Source: an uncultured Clostridia bacterium (GTDB lineage Bacteria > Bacillota > Clostridia > Christensenellales > Aristaeellaceae). From it: a DNA stretch of 64,000 bases. The notes beneath the pieces were generated by a model. That model ran no database searches, was not told the origin of the DNA, and worked only from the letters and a program-made list of their open reading frames with translations. Each line of letters begins with the position of its first letter. The first letter of the stretch is position 1. Both the position numbers and the translations under genes were made by a program. This document shows, in pieces, positions 40,123 through 48,443 of the stretch. The stretch spans positions 15,454 to 79,453 of the forward strand of contig CAKURR010000012.1 of assembly GCA_934675735.1 (NCBI GenBank). Direction: 5' to 3'.

Positions 40123-41178
40123 ATGGAATTGAAGGCGTCAAAGGCCAAGAGATGGGCCGTTTTCACCGTCGCCGCCAGTGCGGCGCTGCTGCTGCTGTGC
40201 GCGCTGACGATCTGGCTCGTCGATCCGTTTGAGCACTATCGGGAGTCCTCTGTCCTCCCGCTCTACGACCAGGAAAGTTACAACAACCCCGGCATCGCGC
40301 GCCATTATGATTACGACGCGGTGATTCTGGGCACGTCGATGGTGGAGATGAGTCACCCGTCGGTGGCGGACGAATGCTTCGGCGTGTCCTCCGTCAAGCT
40401 GCCCATGCGCGGCTCGCACACCGCCCAGATGGGCTGGCAGCTGACCCACGTGCTGCAAACGCACGAGCTGAAGCTGGCCATCCTCGCCGTGGACGCATAC
40501 AGCATGATGGGCCGGCCGGACGACATGGAAGAGATTTACGACTACCTGTGGAACGACGACGCGCTCGACGACGTGAACTATCTGCTCAACCTCGACGTGC
40601 TGCTGGTCAAAATCCCGAAAATGCTGCAAAACATCGGCAAATCGACGCAGACCAAGCGCGACGACATGTATCAGTGGACAGACGTGGTCTTTTCCCGCCA
40701 AAGCGTGATGGACGCCGTCGCCGCAGCAGCCCCCTCATATGCGCATGACATGCTCCCCGCGGATACGAACCTCGCGCGCTCCACCGAAAACGTCGAGCGC
40801 CACCTGATTCCCTCCATCGCGGCGCATCCCGAAACGACGTTCAAGATTTACATGCCGCCCTACTCCGTCGGCTACTGGTATCTGATGACGCGCATCGGCA
40901 TTTCCGAGCAGCAGTTCCGCTCTCGCCGCCTGCTGTGCGAAAAGCTGCTCGACTATCCCAACGTCGAGATTTACGACTACTCCTCCCGCATCGACTGGAT
41001 AACCGACCTGGATGAGTATTTTGATTATTCCCACCATAGCGGCGAGGTGAGCGACAAGCTCATGCGCGCGATGGCGGCGGGCGAAAACCGCGTGCTTTCC
41101 GCCGAAGAGATGGAAGCGGGCAGCGAGCGGATTCGCGGGGCCGTCGCCGACTTCGCCGCCGAATACGAAGCGAACTAA
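40123..41178 (+). CDS. Membrane-anchored SGNH/GDSL-like protein of unknown function
   Basis: A 351-residue protein with one N-terminal membrane helix (about 13-32) and an extracytoplasmic domain. YDAVILGTSMVEM (about 65-77) resembles the first SGNH block with the nucleophilic Ser, and FDYSHHSGEVSD near residue 305 could give the final Asp-His pair. The fold resembles DltD/AlgX-type proteins that act on cell-surface polymers. The RBS GGGAGGA lies almost against the ATG at 40123; the TTG at 40129 has better spacing and may be the real start. Monocistronic by its own promoter, divergent from the pilus operon. Substrate unknown. Confidence 0.65.
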   Translation: MELKASKAKRWAVFTVAASAALLLLCALTIWLVDPFEHYRESSVLPLYDQESYNNPGIARHYDYDAVILGTSMVEMSHPSVADECFGVSSVKLPMRGSHTAQMGWQLTHVLQTHELKLAILAVDAYSMMGRPDDMEEIYDYLWNDDALDDVNYLLNLDVLLVKIPKMLQNIGKSTQTKRDDMYQWTDVVFSRQSVMDAVAAAAPSYAHDMLPADTNLARSTENVERHLIPSIAAHPETTFKIYMPPYSVGYWYLMTRIGISEQQFRSRRLLCEKLLDYPNVEIYDYSSRIDWITDLDEYFDYSHHSGEVSDKLMRAMAAGENRVLSAEEMEAGSERIRGAVADFAAEYEAN

Positions 41179-41309
41179 AGCTCAGTAACTGTCAATACGC
41201 TTGCAGGGGCGCGCGTCCGCTCTTTATGCAGAATTTGTTTTTTGCTCATTCATAGTCAGATATTTGTTTTTATTCATTGCGTTCAGAATCACACCGAGAG
41301 GAGAAACCC

Positions 41310-41735
41310 ATGACCATTATCGTTTTGGACGGACAGGGCGGCGGCATCGGCCGCGCCATCATCGCCGCGCTTTTGCCGCTTCTGCCCCAAGGCGCGCAGC
41401 TGCTCTGCGTGGGCACCAACGCCATGGCGACCGCCGCCATGCTCAAGGCGGGCGCGCAGCGCGGCGCGACGGGCGAAAACGCCGTGCGCTGGGCGGCGCA
41501 GAACGCGGATATCCTCATCGCGCCCATCGCGCTGGTGCTCAAGGATTCCATGATGGGCGAAATCACGGGCGACATGGCCGCCGCCGTCGGCTCCAGCCGC
41601 GCCGCGCGCATCCTCGTGCCCACCGAGCGCTGCGGCACGCACGTGGCGGGCGCGCGCGGGGCGAGCATGCAGTCGCTCGTGGAGGACGCGGCGCAGCAGG
41701 CCGCCGCCATGGCCCGCCAAGCGCCGCAGGGCTGA
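41310..41735 (+). CDS. DUF3842 family protein
   Basis: A 141-residue cytoplasmic protein with a nucleotide-binding-like N-terminus (TIIVLDGQGGGIGRAI, about 2-17) and conserved CGTHVAGARG near residue 110. This is the DUF3842 family, widespread in Clostridia with no known function. The Gly-rich loop after a beta strand suggests Rossmann-type binding (inference). The ATG at 41310 follows GAGGAG with 7-8 bases. A YhcH-family gene follows under its own promoter. Confidence 0.8.
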   Translation: MTIIVLDGQGGGIGRAIIAALLPLLPQGAQLLCVGTNAMATAAMLKAGAQRGATGENAVRWAAQNADILIAPIALVLKDSMMGEITGDMAAAVGSSRAARILVPTERCGTHVAGARGASMQSLVEDAAQQAAAMARQAPQG

Positions 41736-41763
41736 TCTTTGGCCTTTTTGCATAACCTTTGGC

Positions 41764-41792
41764 TTGACGTTGCTTTCACCTTGCCTTATAAT
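41764..41792 (+). promoter_or_regulatory. Sigma-A promoter of the YhcH-family gene
   Basis: TTGACG (41764-41769), 17-base spacer, TATAAT (41787-41792). Confidence 0.9.
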
Positions 41793-41823
41793 GGAACAGA
41801 CTCAATAAAGGAGGATGATCCCC

Positions 41824-42276
41824 GTGATTGTTGACCGCATTGAAGAGCAGGAGCGTTATTATCCGCTCCATCCCGATATGGAGCAGGCGTTCGCGTTTCT
41901 GGCGGAAGCGCCCGATCTGGAATCCGGCCGTTACGAGCTTGAAAACGGCCTGTTTGCGACGGTTTCCGAGGGCGACACCCGCCAGATGGATACCGTCAGC
42001 CTGGAAGCGCATCGGAAGTATATCGATTTGCAGTACTGCATTTCCGGCGGCGAGCGCATGTCCTGGGCGCACATTCAGGAGCTGAACCCCACCACGTCCG
42101 ACCCCGAAAACGACAACTACTTCTACACCGGCACATCGACATCGGTGTCGATTCGCCCGGGCATGTTCTACGTGATGTTTCCCAGCGACGGCCACAAAGC
42201 CGCCTGCCATCACGAGTTCCAAAAACACTACCGCAAGGTGGTCGTCAAAATTCCGGTTGTTCCCCAGAAGGACTAA
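41824..42276 (+). CDS. YhcH/YjgK/YiaL family protein
   Basis: A 150-residue cupin-like protein of the YhcH/YjgK/YiaL (DUF386) family. Conserved HRKYIDLQYCISGGERM (about 58-74), FYTG, and MFYVMFPSDGHKA (about 118-130) hold the metal-binding residues. Family members occur in sialic acid and sugar-acid operons and with beta-galactosidase EbgC; a sugar-anomer or epimerase role is suspected. The GTG at 41824 is taken as start: AGGAGG is 9 bases upstream, while the ATG at 41815 touches the RBS. It has its own promoter and terminator, so it is monocistronic. Confidence 0.85.
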   Translation: MIVDRIEEQERYYPLHPDMEQAFAFLAEAPDLESGRYELENGLFATVSEGDTRQMDTVSLEAHRKYIDLQYCISGGERMSWAHIQELNPTTSDPENDNYFYTGTSTSVSIRPGMFYVMFPSDGHKAACHHEFQKHYRKVVVKIPVVPQKD

Positions 42277-42282
42277 TCGAGG

Positions 42283-42308
42283 GCCGCAATCCGCTTGCGG
42301 CTTTTTTT
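42283..42308 (+). terminator. Intrinsic terminator after the YhcH-family gene
   Basis: GCCGCAA-TCCGC-TTGCGGC followed by seven T. Confidence 0.93.
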
Positions 42309-42388
42309 GAAATATGGCATGCTTCCCGTCCTCCCGGGGGCATGCTGTATGATAGATTGAATTTATCGAGTATCGTGAGGCTATCACC

Positions 42389-44659
42389 ATGAAAACAATT
42401 TTCGCTTATGACCCCTGGCGGCTGGTGGAAACCGAGCTGCACAGGGACGACATGCGTCTTTCCGAGTCCATGACCTCCATCGGCAACGGCCACATGGGCA
42501 TGCGCGGCAATTTTGAAGAGCGCTATTCCGGCGACAGCCACCGCGGCTTCTATCTGGCCGGCGTCTGGTATCCCGACAAGACGCGCGTGGGCTGGTGGAA
42601 GAACGGCTATCCGCAGTATTTCGGCAAGGTCATCAACGCGATGAACGTCCTCTCTCTGCGCGTGCGCATCGACCGCGAGGATATCGACCTGGCCGCGGAC
42701 GACGTCGTTTCCTTTGAGCGCGTGCTGGATATGCGCGCGGGCGTGCTCAGCCGCGAATTTGTCATCCGCCGCGAAAAGGGCACGGTGCGCGTCAGCTTTG
42801 AGCGCTTTGTCTCCGTCGCGCGGCCCGAACTGCTGGCCGTCCGCTGCCGCGTGATGGCGGATTACGACTGCAAGGTCGCGCTCATCCCCGCCATCGACGC
42901 GGACGTGCGCAACGAGGATTCCAACTACGAAGAGACGTTCTGGCTCTTTGAGGGCGAGGACGAAAACAAGGACGGCGTGCTCAGCGTGCGCACCCGCACC
43001 CGCGAAAACCCCTTCGGCACGCCGCGCTTCGCCGTCTGCGGCGCGATGGCCGCCGTGCCGACCGAAAAGCCGAAAAAGAACCGCGCCACCGTGGAAGAGG
43101 GCTATGTCGCCCGCAAGTTCGTCTTTGACGCGCAGGCGGGGCAGACCGTCGGCTGCGACAAGTTCGTCTGCGTGACGACCGACCGTGACCACAAGGAGGA
43201 CGAGCTGGAGCAGGCCGCCGCCGCGGGCGTTTTGAGCGCCGTGCAGGCGGGTTACGACGCGCTTCGCCGCGAACAGGAGCGCGCGTGGGCGCGCCGCTGG
43301 GAGAAGGCCGACGTGCGCATCGACGGCGACGTGGCGGGCCAGCAGGGCATCCGCTTCAACATCTTCCAGCTCTTCTCCACCTACTACGGCGAGGACGCGC
43401 GGCTGAACATCGGCCCGAAGGGCTTCACCGGCGAAAAATACGGCGGCGCAACCTATTGGGACACCGAGGCCTACTGCCTGCCGATGTATACCGCCATCGC
43501 GGGCGAGGAAGTCGCGCAGAACCTGCTCAAATACCGCTGGCTGCAAATCGACGGCGCGTATCACAACGCGCGCGAGCAGGGCCTGCCGGGCGCGCTCTAT
43601 CCGATGGTAACCTTCACGGGCATCGAGTGCCACAACGAGTGGGAAATCACCTTTGAAGAAATCCACCGCAACAACGCCATCGCCTACGCGATTTACGCCT
43701 ATACCCAGTACACGGGCGACCGCAGCTACCTCGACCAATACGGCATCGACGTGCTGCTGGGCATCGCACGCTTCTGGGCGGGCCGCGTGCACTACTCCAA
43801 GCACGCGGGCCAATACATGATTCACGGCGTAACCGGCCCGAACGAATATGAAAACAACGTCAACAACAACTGGTATACCAACCGTCTCGCCGCGTGGGAG
43901 CTGGCCTATACCGCCGAGCAGCTGATGCTCATCCCGCGCGAAAAGGCGCAGACGCTCAGCGTCAACGCCGAGGAAATCCGCCGCTTCCGCGAAATCAGCG
44001 AGAAGATGTATCTGCCGTATGACGAAGAACTCGACGTGTTCGTGCAGCATGACACCTTCCTGGATAAAGACCTGATGCCCGCCAGCGAGCTTTCCCCCGA
44101 GGATCGGCCGCTCAACCAGAAGTGGAGCTGGGACCGCATTCTGCGCTCCTGCTTCATCAAGCAGGCCGACGTGCTTCAGGGCCTGTATTTCCTCGAGCAT
44201 CTGTATGACAAGGAGACCATCCGCCGCAACTTCGAGTTCTACGAGCCGATGACCGTGCACGAGTCGAGCCTGTCTCCGTGCGTGCACAGCATTCTGGCCG
44301 CGAGCTTGGGCAAGCTCGGCAAAGCGCAGGAGCTGTATCGCCGCACCGCGCGTCTGGATTTGGATAACATCAACAATGATACCTCCGACGGCCTGCACAT
44401 CACCTCGATGGCGGGCAGCTGGCTTTCCATCGTGCAGGGCTTCGCGGGCATGCGCACCATCACCGGCAAGCTCAGCTTTGACCCGCAGCTGCCCGACGGC
44501 TGGGACGGCTACGCGTTCAAGATTGTCTATCGCGGCAGGCTGATCGAGGTCAGCGTCTCCCGCGAAGGCACGGGGCTCAAGCTGCTCTCCGGCGAGGCGC
44601 TGACCGTCGCGCTGCATGGCCGCGAGGTGACGCTCACCCCGGCGGAGGCCGACGCATGA
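42389..44659 (+). CDS. GH65 glycoside phosphorylase, probably maltose phosphorylase
   Basis: Full-length GH65 phosphorylase of 756 residues: N-terminal beta-sandwich (about 1-280), helical linker, alpha/alpha barrel (about 330-680) and C-terminal beta domain. The catalytic acid is Glu486 in HGVTGPNEYENNVNNNWYTN, a form typical of maltose phosphorylases rather than trehalose or kojibiose enzymes. YWDTEAYCLPMY and ALYPMVTFTGIECHNEWE line the active site. The reaction gives beta-glucose 1-phosphate and glucose from maltose and phosphate, conserving energy. ATG with GAGG 8 bases upstream. Two GCATGC copies (about 42318-42349) upstream could be an operator. Overlaps the next gene by 4 bases. No beta-phosphoglucomutase is nearby. 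Confidence 0.9.
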   Translation: MKTIFAYDPWRLVETELHRDDMRLSESMTSIGNGHMGMRGNFEERYSGDSHRGFYLAGVWYPDKTRVGWWKNGYPQYFGKVINAMNVLSLRVRIDREDIDLAADDVVSFERVLDMRAGVLSREFVIRREKGTVRVSFERFVSVARPELLAVRCRVMADYDCKVALIPAIDADVRNEDSNYEETFWLFEGEDENKDGVLSVRTRTRENPFGTPRFAVCGAMAAVPTEKPKKNRATVEEGYVARKFVFDAQAGQTVGCDKFVCVTTDRDHKEDELEQAAAAGVLSAVQAGYDALRREQERAWARRWEKADVRIDGDVAGQQGIRFNIFQLFSTYYGEDARLNIGPKGFTGEKYGGATYWDTEAYCLPMYTAIAGEEVAQNLLKYRWLQIDGAYHNAREQGLPGALYPMVTFTGIECHNEWEITFEEIHRNNAIAYAIYAYTQYTGDRSYLDQYGIDVLLGIARFWAGRVHYSKHAGQYMIHGVTGPNEYENNVNNNWYTNRLAAWELAYTAEQLMLIPREKAQTLSVNAEEIRRFREISEKMYLPYDEELDVFVQHDTFLDKDLMPASELSPEDRPLNQKWSWDRILRSCFIKQADVLQGLYFLEHLYDKETIRRNFEFYEPMTVHESSLSPCVHSILAASLGKLGKAQELYRRTARLDLDNINNDTSDGLHITSMAGSWLSIVQGFAGMRTITGKLSFDPQLPDGWDGYAFKIVYRGRLIEVSVSREGTGLKLLSGEALTVALHGREVTLTPAEADA

Positions 44660-45480
44660 AGGACATTGCCATCGTCGGCGCGGGCCCTGCCGGTTACAGC
44701 GCCGCCATCACCGCCCGCAAGCGCGACAAATCCGTCGTCGTCATCGGCCAAAACACCGGCTGGCTCAGCCGCGCCCACTGCGTCGCCAACTACCCCGGCC
44801 TGCCCGATATCTCCGGCCATGACCTGCTGGACGCAATGGAAAAACAGGCGCTCGCGCTTGGCGCGGAGCTTCGGCCCGGCGTCGTTCACCAAATTGTGTC
44901 GATGGGCGACTCGTTCGCCCTCTCCCTCGGTGCGGACTTCGTGCAGGCCAAGCGCATCATCCTCTGCACGGGCGCCAAGCAGCCCAAAATGCTCCCCGGC
45001 GAAGGCGAGCTGCTCGGCCGCGGCGTCAGCTACTGCGGCACATGCGACGGCATGTTCTACCGCGGCAAGCGCGTCGCCGTCATCGCCCAAGGGCCCGAGG
45101 CCGTGAGCGAAGCCAACTTTCTGGCAGGGCTTTGCAGCGAGGTCGTCTATTTCGGCGAGCAAGCCGACGCGCTGGACGCGCGCATCATCCTCAGCAGCCA
45201 AAAGCCCGAAGCCATCCTCGGCGAAACCGCCGTTTCCGGCCTGCGTGCGGGTGGCGAGGAACTGCCGTTTGACGGCGTGTTCATCTTCCGTGAAACGGCG
45301 GCGCTCTCCGCGCTGCTGCCCGGGCTTCAGACGGACGGCGCGTTCATCCGCGTGGACAGACAGATGAAAACCAACCTCCCCGGCGTGTTCGCCGCGGGCG
45401 ACTGCACGGGCCTGCCCCTCCAGGTCGCCAAAGCCGTCGGCGAGGGCTGCGTCGCCGCCATTTCCGCCGCAACAGCCTGA
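44656..45480 (+). CDS. Thioredoxin-reductase-like flavoprotein with reduced NADPH domain
   Basis: A 274-residue flavoprotein. The FAD Rossmann motif IVGAGPAGYSAA opens the protein, the redox pair is in YCGTCDGMFY (about 131-140, CxxC) and the C-terminal FAD motif reads GVFAAGDCTG. The NADPH domain is about 40 residues shorter than in thioredoxin reductase; its GxGxxA is replaced by IAQGPEAVSEA and no HRR motif is visible. It may use a different electron donor such as ferredoxin, as seen in some clostridial flavin-thioredoxin reductases. Overlap ATGA with the GH65 gene indicates cotranscription; the link in function is unclear. Terminator at 45492. Confidence 0.8.
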   Translation: MKDIAIVGAGPAGYSAAITARKRDKSVVVIGQNTGWLSRAHCVANYPGLPDISGHDLLDAMEKQALALGAELRPGVVHQIVSMGDSFALSLGADFVQAKRIILCTGAKQPKMLPGEGELLGRGVSYCGTCDGMFYRGKRVAVIAQGPEAVSEANFLAGLCSEVVYFGEQADALDARIILSSQKPEAILGETAVSGLRAGGEELPFDGVFIFRETAALSALLPGLQTDGAFIRVDRQMKTNLPGVFAAGDCTGLPLQVAKAVGEGCVAAISAATA

Positions 45481-45491
45481 TTTTCCCCCTT

Positions 45492-45540
45492 TTCCCATGA
45501 TTTTCGGCATTTTTGCCGTAAATTCATGGGAATTTTGCTT
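45492..45540 (+). terminator. Intrinsic terminator after the flavoprotein gene
   Basis: TTCCCATGA/TCATGGGAA arms (45492-45532) with inner CGGCA-TTTT-TGCCG, then T-rich sequence. Confidence 0.85.
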
Positions 45541-45546
45541 TTTTCC

Positions 45547-45575
45547 TTGTCCGCGCAATGCGTCCGTGTTATAAT
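45547..45575 (+). promoter_or_regulatory. Sigma-A promoter of the unknown gene / rsmF unit
   Basis: TTGTCC (45547-45552), 17-base spacer, TATAAT (45570-45575). Confidence 0.85.
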
Positions 45576-45650
45576 CAATCTATAAACATATACACAGAAA
45601 AGACAGGCTTTTCTGCAAGACGGTTTGATTCCACGGAAGGAGGGACACAG

Positions 45651-46067
45651 GTGAGAACGATTGAAACGGGTAAGGCGATTGTCGATATCGTCGCTTGGCC
45701 CGAAAATCGCCCTTGGGAAGGGCGCTACCAGACTTCCAGCCGGATTGAGCGGGGGCTCTGTCGGCTTGTGCTTTCGCCCGATGTTTTCCACGACGCGGCG
45801 CGCGCCAACACCGCCTACCGCCGCTTCGCCCGAAAGATTGAGCGCGAGGGGCTTGTGCCGCCGAACATCGTCTTCCGCCACATGGTTTCGCGCACGGCGC
45901 AGAATGTGTTCTGCATTCTGACGACGACGGAATCCGTGTTCAACTCCGCCTGCTCGGTCGGCAAGTTCTATGTCGTGGAATCCGGCATCGACGAGCGCCG
46001 CCGCCTGTGCGCCGTCCGCGTGCGCGATCAGGCCGCCCCCAATCATCCACAGGAGAATGTTATGTGA
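45651..46067 (+). CDS. Protein of unknown function
   Basis: A 138-residue soluble protein that I do not recognise. It has no signal peptide or membrane helix, is Arg-rich and has three Cys (LCRLVL, VFCILT, SACSVG). HMVSRTAQNVFCILTTTESVFN is its most distinctive stretch. The GTG at 45651 follows GGAGGG with 7 bases; a longer frame from 45558 overlaps the promoter. The rsmF start codon follows after 1 base, so the two form an operon under the promoter at 45547. A role near ribosomal RNA modification would be guesswork. Confidence 0.6.
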   Translation: MRTIETGKAIVDIVAWPENRPWEGRYQTSSRIERGLCRLVLSPDVFHDAARANTAYRRFARKIEREGLVPPNIVFRHMVSRTAQNVFCILTTTESVFNSACSVGKFYVVESGIDERRRLCAVRVRDQAAPNHPQENVM

Positions 46068-46068
46068 T

Positions 46069-47442
46069 ATGACTGAACAGTTACCCGAAGGATTTGAAAG
46101 CCAAATGAAACGCCTGCTCGGTGAAGCAGGCTTTTTTGCGTATCTCGCCGCGCTTGAGCAGCCGTATACCCGCGCGCTCCGCATCAACCTGCTGCTCAGG
46201 CCAGACGGCACGCCCCCCTGCCCCATCGACGGGCTGGGCGCGCCCGTGCCGTGGGCCATGGGCGCATATTTTGTGGAGGGCGATGCGCGGCCCGGCCTCT
46301 CCCCCCTGCACGAAGGCGGCCTGTTTTATATGCAGGAGCCCAGCGCCCTGACCGCCGTCACCATGCTCGACCCGCAGCCGAACGAGCGCGTGCTCGACCT
46401 CTGCGCCGCGCCCGGCGGCAAGAGCACGCAAATCGCCGCGCTGATGGCGGGCCGCGGGCTGCTCGTCTGCAACGAGCCTGTGCCGAGCCGCGCGCAGATT
46501 CTCTCCCGCAATGTGGAGCGCATGGGCGTTCGCAATGCCGTCGTCGTCAGCGCCATGCCGGATACGCTCGCGCCGCGCTTCCCCGCGTTCTTCGACCGTA
46601 TTCTGGTGGATGCGCCCTGCTCGGGCGAGGGCATGTTTCGCCGCCAGCCCGAGGCCCGCGGCGAATGGGACGCGGATTCGCCCCGCCGCTGTGCCGACCG
46701 CCAGATGGATATTTTGGAGCAGGCCGCGAAGATGCTCCGCCCCGGCGGCACGATGGTCTATTCCACCTGCACGTTCAACGACACGGAAAACGAGGGCGTG
46801 CTGAAACGCTTTTTGGCGCTGCACCCCGAATTTGCGCTCGAGCCGTTCGCCCTGCCCGGCCTGCCGGAAGCGAAGGACGGCTATCTGCACCTGTATCCGC
46901 ACGAGATGCGCGGCGAGGGGCATTTCGTCAGCCGCCTGAAAAAATCCGCCGACGCGCCCACAGCCGATGCGCCCGTTCGGGCCGCGCCCAAAAAGAAAGC
47001 GCCCGCCCGCGCTTGTGCCGCCAAGGGCAAAACGCCCGCACCCGTCGCCCTGCCGGATGTGTTTTCGGACGCCTTCGCGCCCGAACGGCTGTATGCCGCG
47101 GGCGACGCGCTCTGGATGCTGCCCGAGAGGCTTGAAATCGAGCGGCTGAGCGGCCTGCGCGTGCTGCGCACGGGGCTGCTGCTGGCCCACGCGGAGGGCA
47201 GGCGCAGCGAGCCGGACCATGCGCTGGCGATGGCCCTCCACCCCGAGGAGGCCGCGCGTACCGCGAACCTGACGGCCGAGCAGGCGCTGGCCTATCAGGC
47301 GGGCGAAACGCTGGCCCTCGGCGATTTGCCAAACGGCTATACCCTGCTCTGCTGCGAGGGCGTTTCGCTCGGCTGGGGCAAGCAGGCGGGCGGGATGATG
47401 AAAAATCACTATCCCAAAGGGCTCAGACGCAGGGGCGGATAA
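46069..47442 (+). CDS. rsmF: rRNA (cytosine-C5-)-methyltransferase, RsmF/NOL1-NOP2-Sun family
   Basis: A 457-residue RNA m5C methyltransferase. The N-terminal part has TRALRINLL; the SAM site is LDLCAAPGGKSTQIAAL; DAPCSGEGMFRR and YSTCTFNDTENE carry the two active-site Cys. After about residue 290 comes a low-complexity Ala/Lys/Pro linker, then an RsmF-type C-terminal domain ending in LGWGKQAGGMMKNHYPKGLR. Targets in relatives are 16S or 23S rRNA cytosines. ATG at 46069, one base after the previous stop. RBS AGGAG is 13 bases away; ATG 46057 is too near. A convergent terminator follows at 47472. Confidence 0.9.
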   Translation: MTEQLPEGFESQMKRLLGEAGFFAYLAALEQPYTRALRINLLLRPDGTPPCPIDGLGAPVPWAMGAYFVEGDARPGLSPLHEGGLFYMQEPSALTAVTMLDPQPNERVLDLCAAPGGKSTQIAALMAGRGLLVCNEPVPSRAQILSRNVERMGVRNAVVVSAMPDTLAPRFPAFFDRILVDAPCSGEGMFRRQPEARGEWDADSPRRCADRQMDILEQAAKMLRPGGTMVYSTCTFNDTENEGVLKRFLALHPEFALEPFALPGLPEAKDGYLHLYPHEMRGEGHFVSRLKKSADAPTADAPVRAAPKKKAPARACAAKGKTPAPVALPDVFSDAFAPERLYAAGDALWMLPERLEIERLSGLRVLRTGLLLAHAEGRRSEPDHALAMALHPEEAARTANLTAEQALAYQAGETLALGDLPNGYTLLCCEGVSLGWGKQAGGMMKNHYPKGLRRRGG

Positions 47443-47471
47443 GCATGCCCGCACGATTTGAATACGCCAAA

Positions 47472-47500
47472 AGGGCCGTCCGAACAACTCGGACGGCCCT
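47472..47500. terminator. Intrinsic terminator between rsmF and the NanA/DapA-type gene
   Basis: AGGGCCGTCCGA-ACAAC-TCGGACGGCCCT; TTTTGG follows on the minus strand, so it serves mainly the minus-strand gene. Confidence 0.85.
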
Positions 47501-47537
47501 GCTGTCGTTTGAGCGCGGTATGCTTCGCCCCGACGGC

Positions 47538-48428
47538 TTACATATTCTCTTTGACCACGCGCTCGATATAGGCCTTCTGTTCCTCGGTCAGCGTCGGGAA
47601 CGGTTTGCGGCAGCCGCCGCAGTCCACGCCCTGCGTCTTGAGAATGTGCTTGATGGACGGGAACAGCGAGCAGGAAACCAGCGCCTGCATGATGTTGTTC
47701 GCGCGCTTCTGGAGCGCCTGCGCCTTGGGGATATCCAGCGCGCTGTACGCCGCTTCAATCCGGTTGAACAGCGGCAGGGTGAAGTTGAAGGTCGAGCCGA
47801 TTGCGCCGTCCGCACCGAGGATGCGCGCGCCGATGTAGACCTCGTCAAAGCCGCCGTAGATGACCAGCTCCGGATTCAGGTCGTGAATGCGCTCCATCTG
47901 ATAGAGGTTCAAACTGGTCTGCTTCACACCGGCAATCGTGCCGTCGGTCAGCATGCCGCGGATGCAGTCGTCCGCAATATCCAGCTCCACGCCCGTGTTG
48001 CCCGGGAAATTGTAGAGGAACAGCGGCAGATCGACGGCTTCGCGCAGCGTGTTGTAGTATTCGCTGATGGCCTTCATGCCGAATTTGTAGTAATACGGCA
48101 CGGTGGAAATCATCGCGTCATAGCCCAGTTCCTTGGCGGTCTTGGCATATTCCACGGCCTCGTCGGTGGAAATCGCGGCGACGGAAGCGATGAGCTTCGT
48201 CTCGGCGCGATTTTGATACTTCGCGGCGGCCTCCAGCCCCTCCACGCGCTCGGCATGCGTGAGCAGCGGGCATTCCGCGCTGCTGCCGCCGATTAAGAAG
48301 CCCTTCGCACCCTCGGCAATGGTCTTGTCCATGAGCTTGTGGAGCGCGGGCGCGCTGAACTTGCCCGCCTCGTCAAACGGGGTGACGGCGGCGACGAAAA
48401 AGCCGCCCATATCCTGCATTTTCTTCAT
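47538..48428 (-). CDS. DapA/NanA-superfamily aldolase (N-acetylneuraminate lyase-like)
   Basis: A 296-residue class I aldolase of the dihydrodipicolinate synthase superfamily. The Schiff-base Lys is in AGVKQTSLNLYQMERI (about 166-181) and the catalytic Tyr in LFLYNFPG (about 137-144). The carboxylate-binding motif, usually GSTGE, reads GGSSAECPLL. The sequence around the Lys resembles N-acetylneuraminate lyases more than DapA. Substrate is uncertain: sialic acid or another 2-keto-3-deoxy sugar acid. The ATG at 48428 is 15 bases after the HAD gene, with AAGGAG between, so they are an operon. No sialic acid transporter or epimerase genes adjoin. Confidence 0.85.
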   Translation of the reverse strand: MKKMQDMGGFFVAAVTPFDEAGKFSAPALHKLMDKTIAEGAKGFLIGGSSAECPLLTHAERVEGLEAAAKYQNRAETKLIASVAAISTDEAVEYAKTAKELGYDAMISTVPYYYKFGMKAISEYYNTLREAVDLPLFLYNFPGNTGVELDIADDCIRGMLTDGTIAGVKQTSLNLYQMERIHDLNPELVIYGGFDEVYIGARILGADGAIGSTFNFTLPLFNRIEAAYSALDIPKAQALQKRANNIMQALVSCSLFPSIKHILKTQGVDCGGCRKPFPTLTEEQKAYIERVVKENM

Positions 48429-48443
48429 CTGAAGCTCTCCTTT

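Noticed and set aside
41201..41755. Open frame overlapping the DUF3842 gene in another frame
   Set aside because: Arg/His-rich shadow; DUF3842 in the other frame has an RBS and conserved motifs.
42245..44617. Long minus-strand open frame opposite the GH65 gene
   Set aside because: Antisense to a clear phosphorylase with an intact catalytic motif; no RBS, domain or signal.
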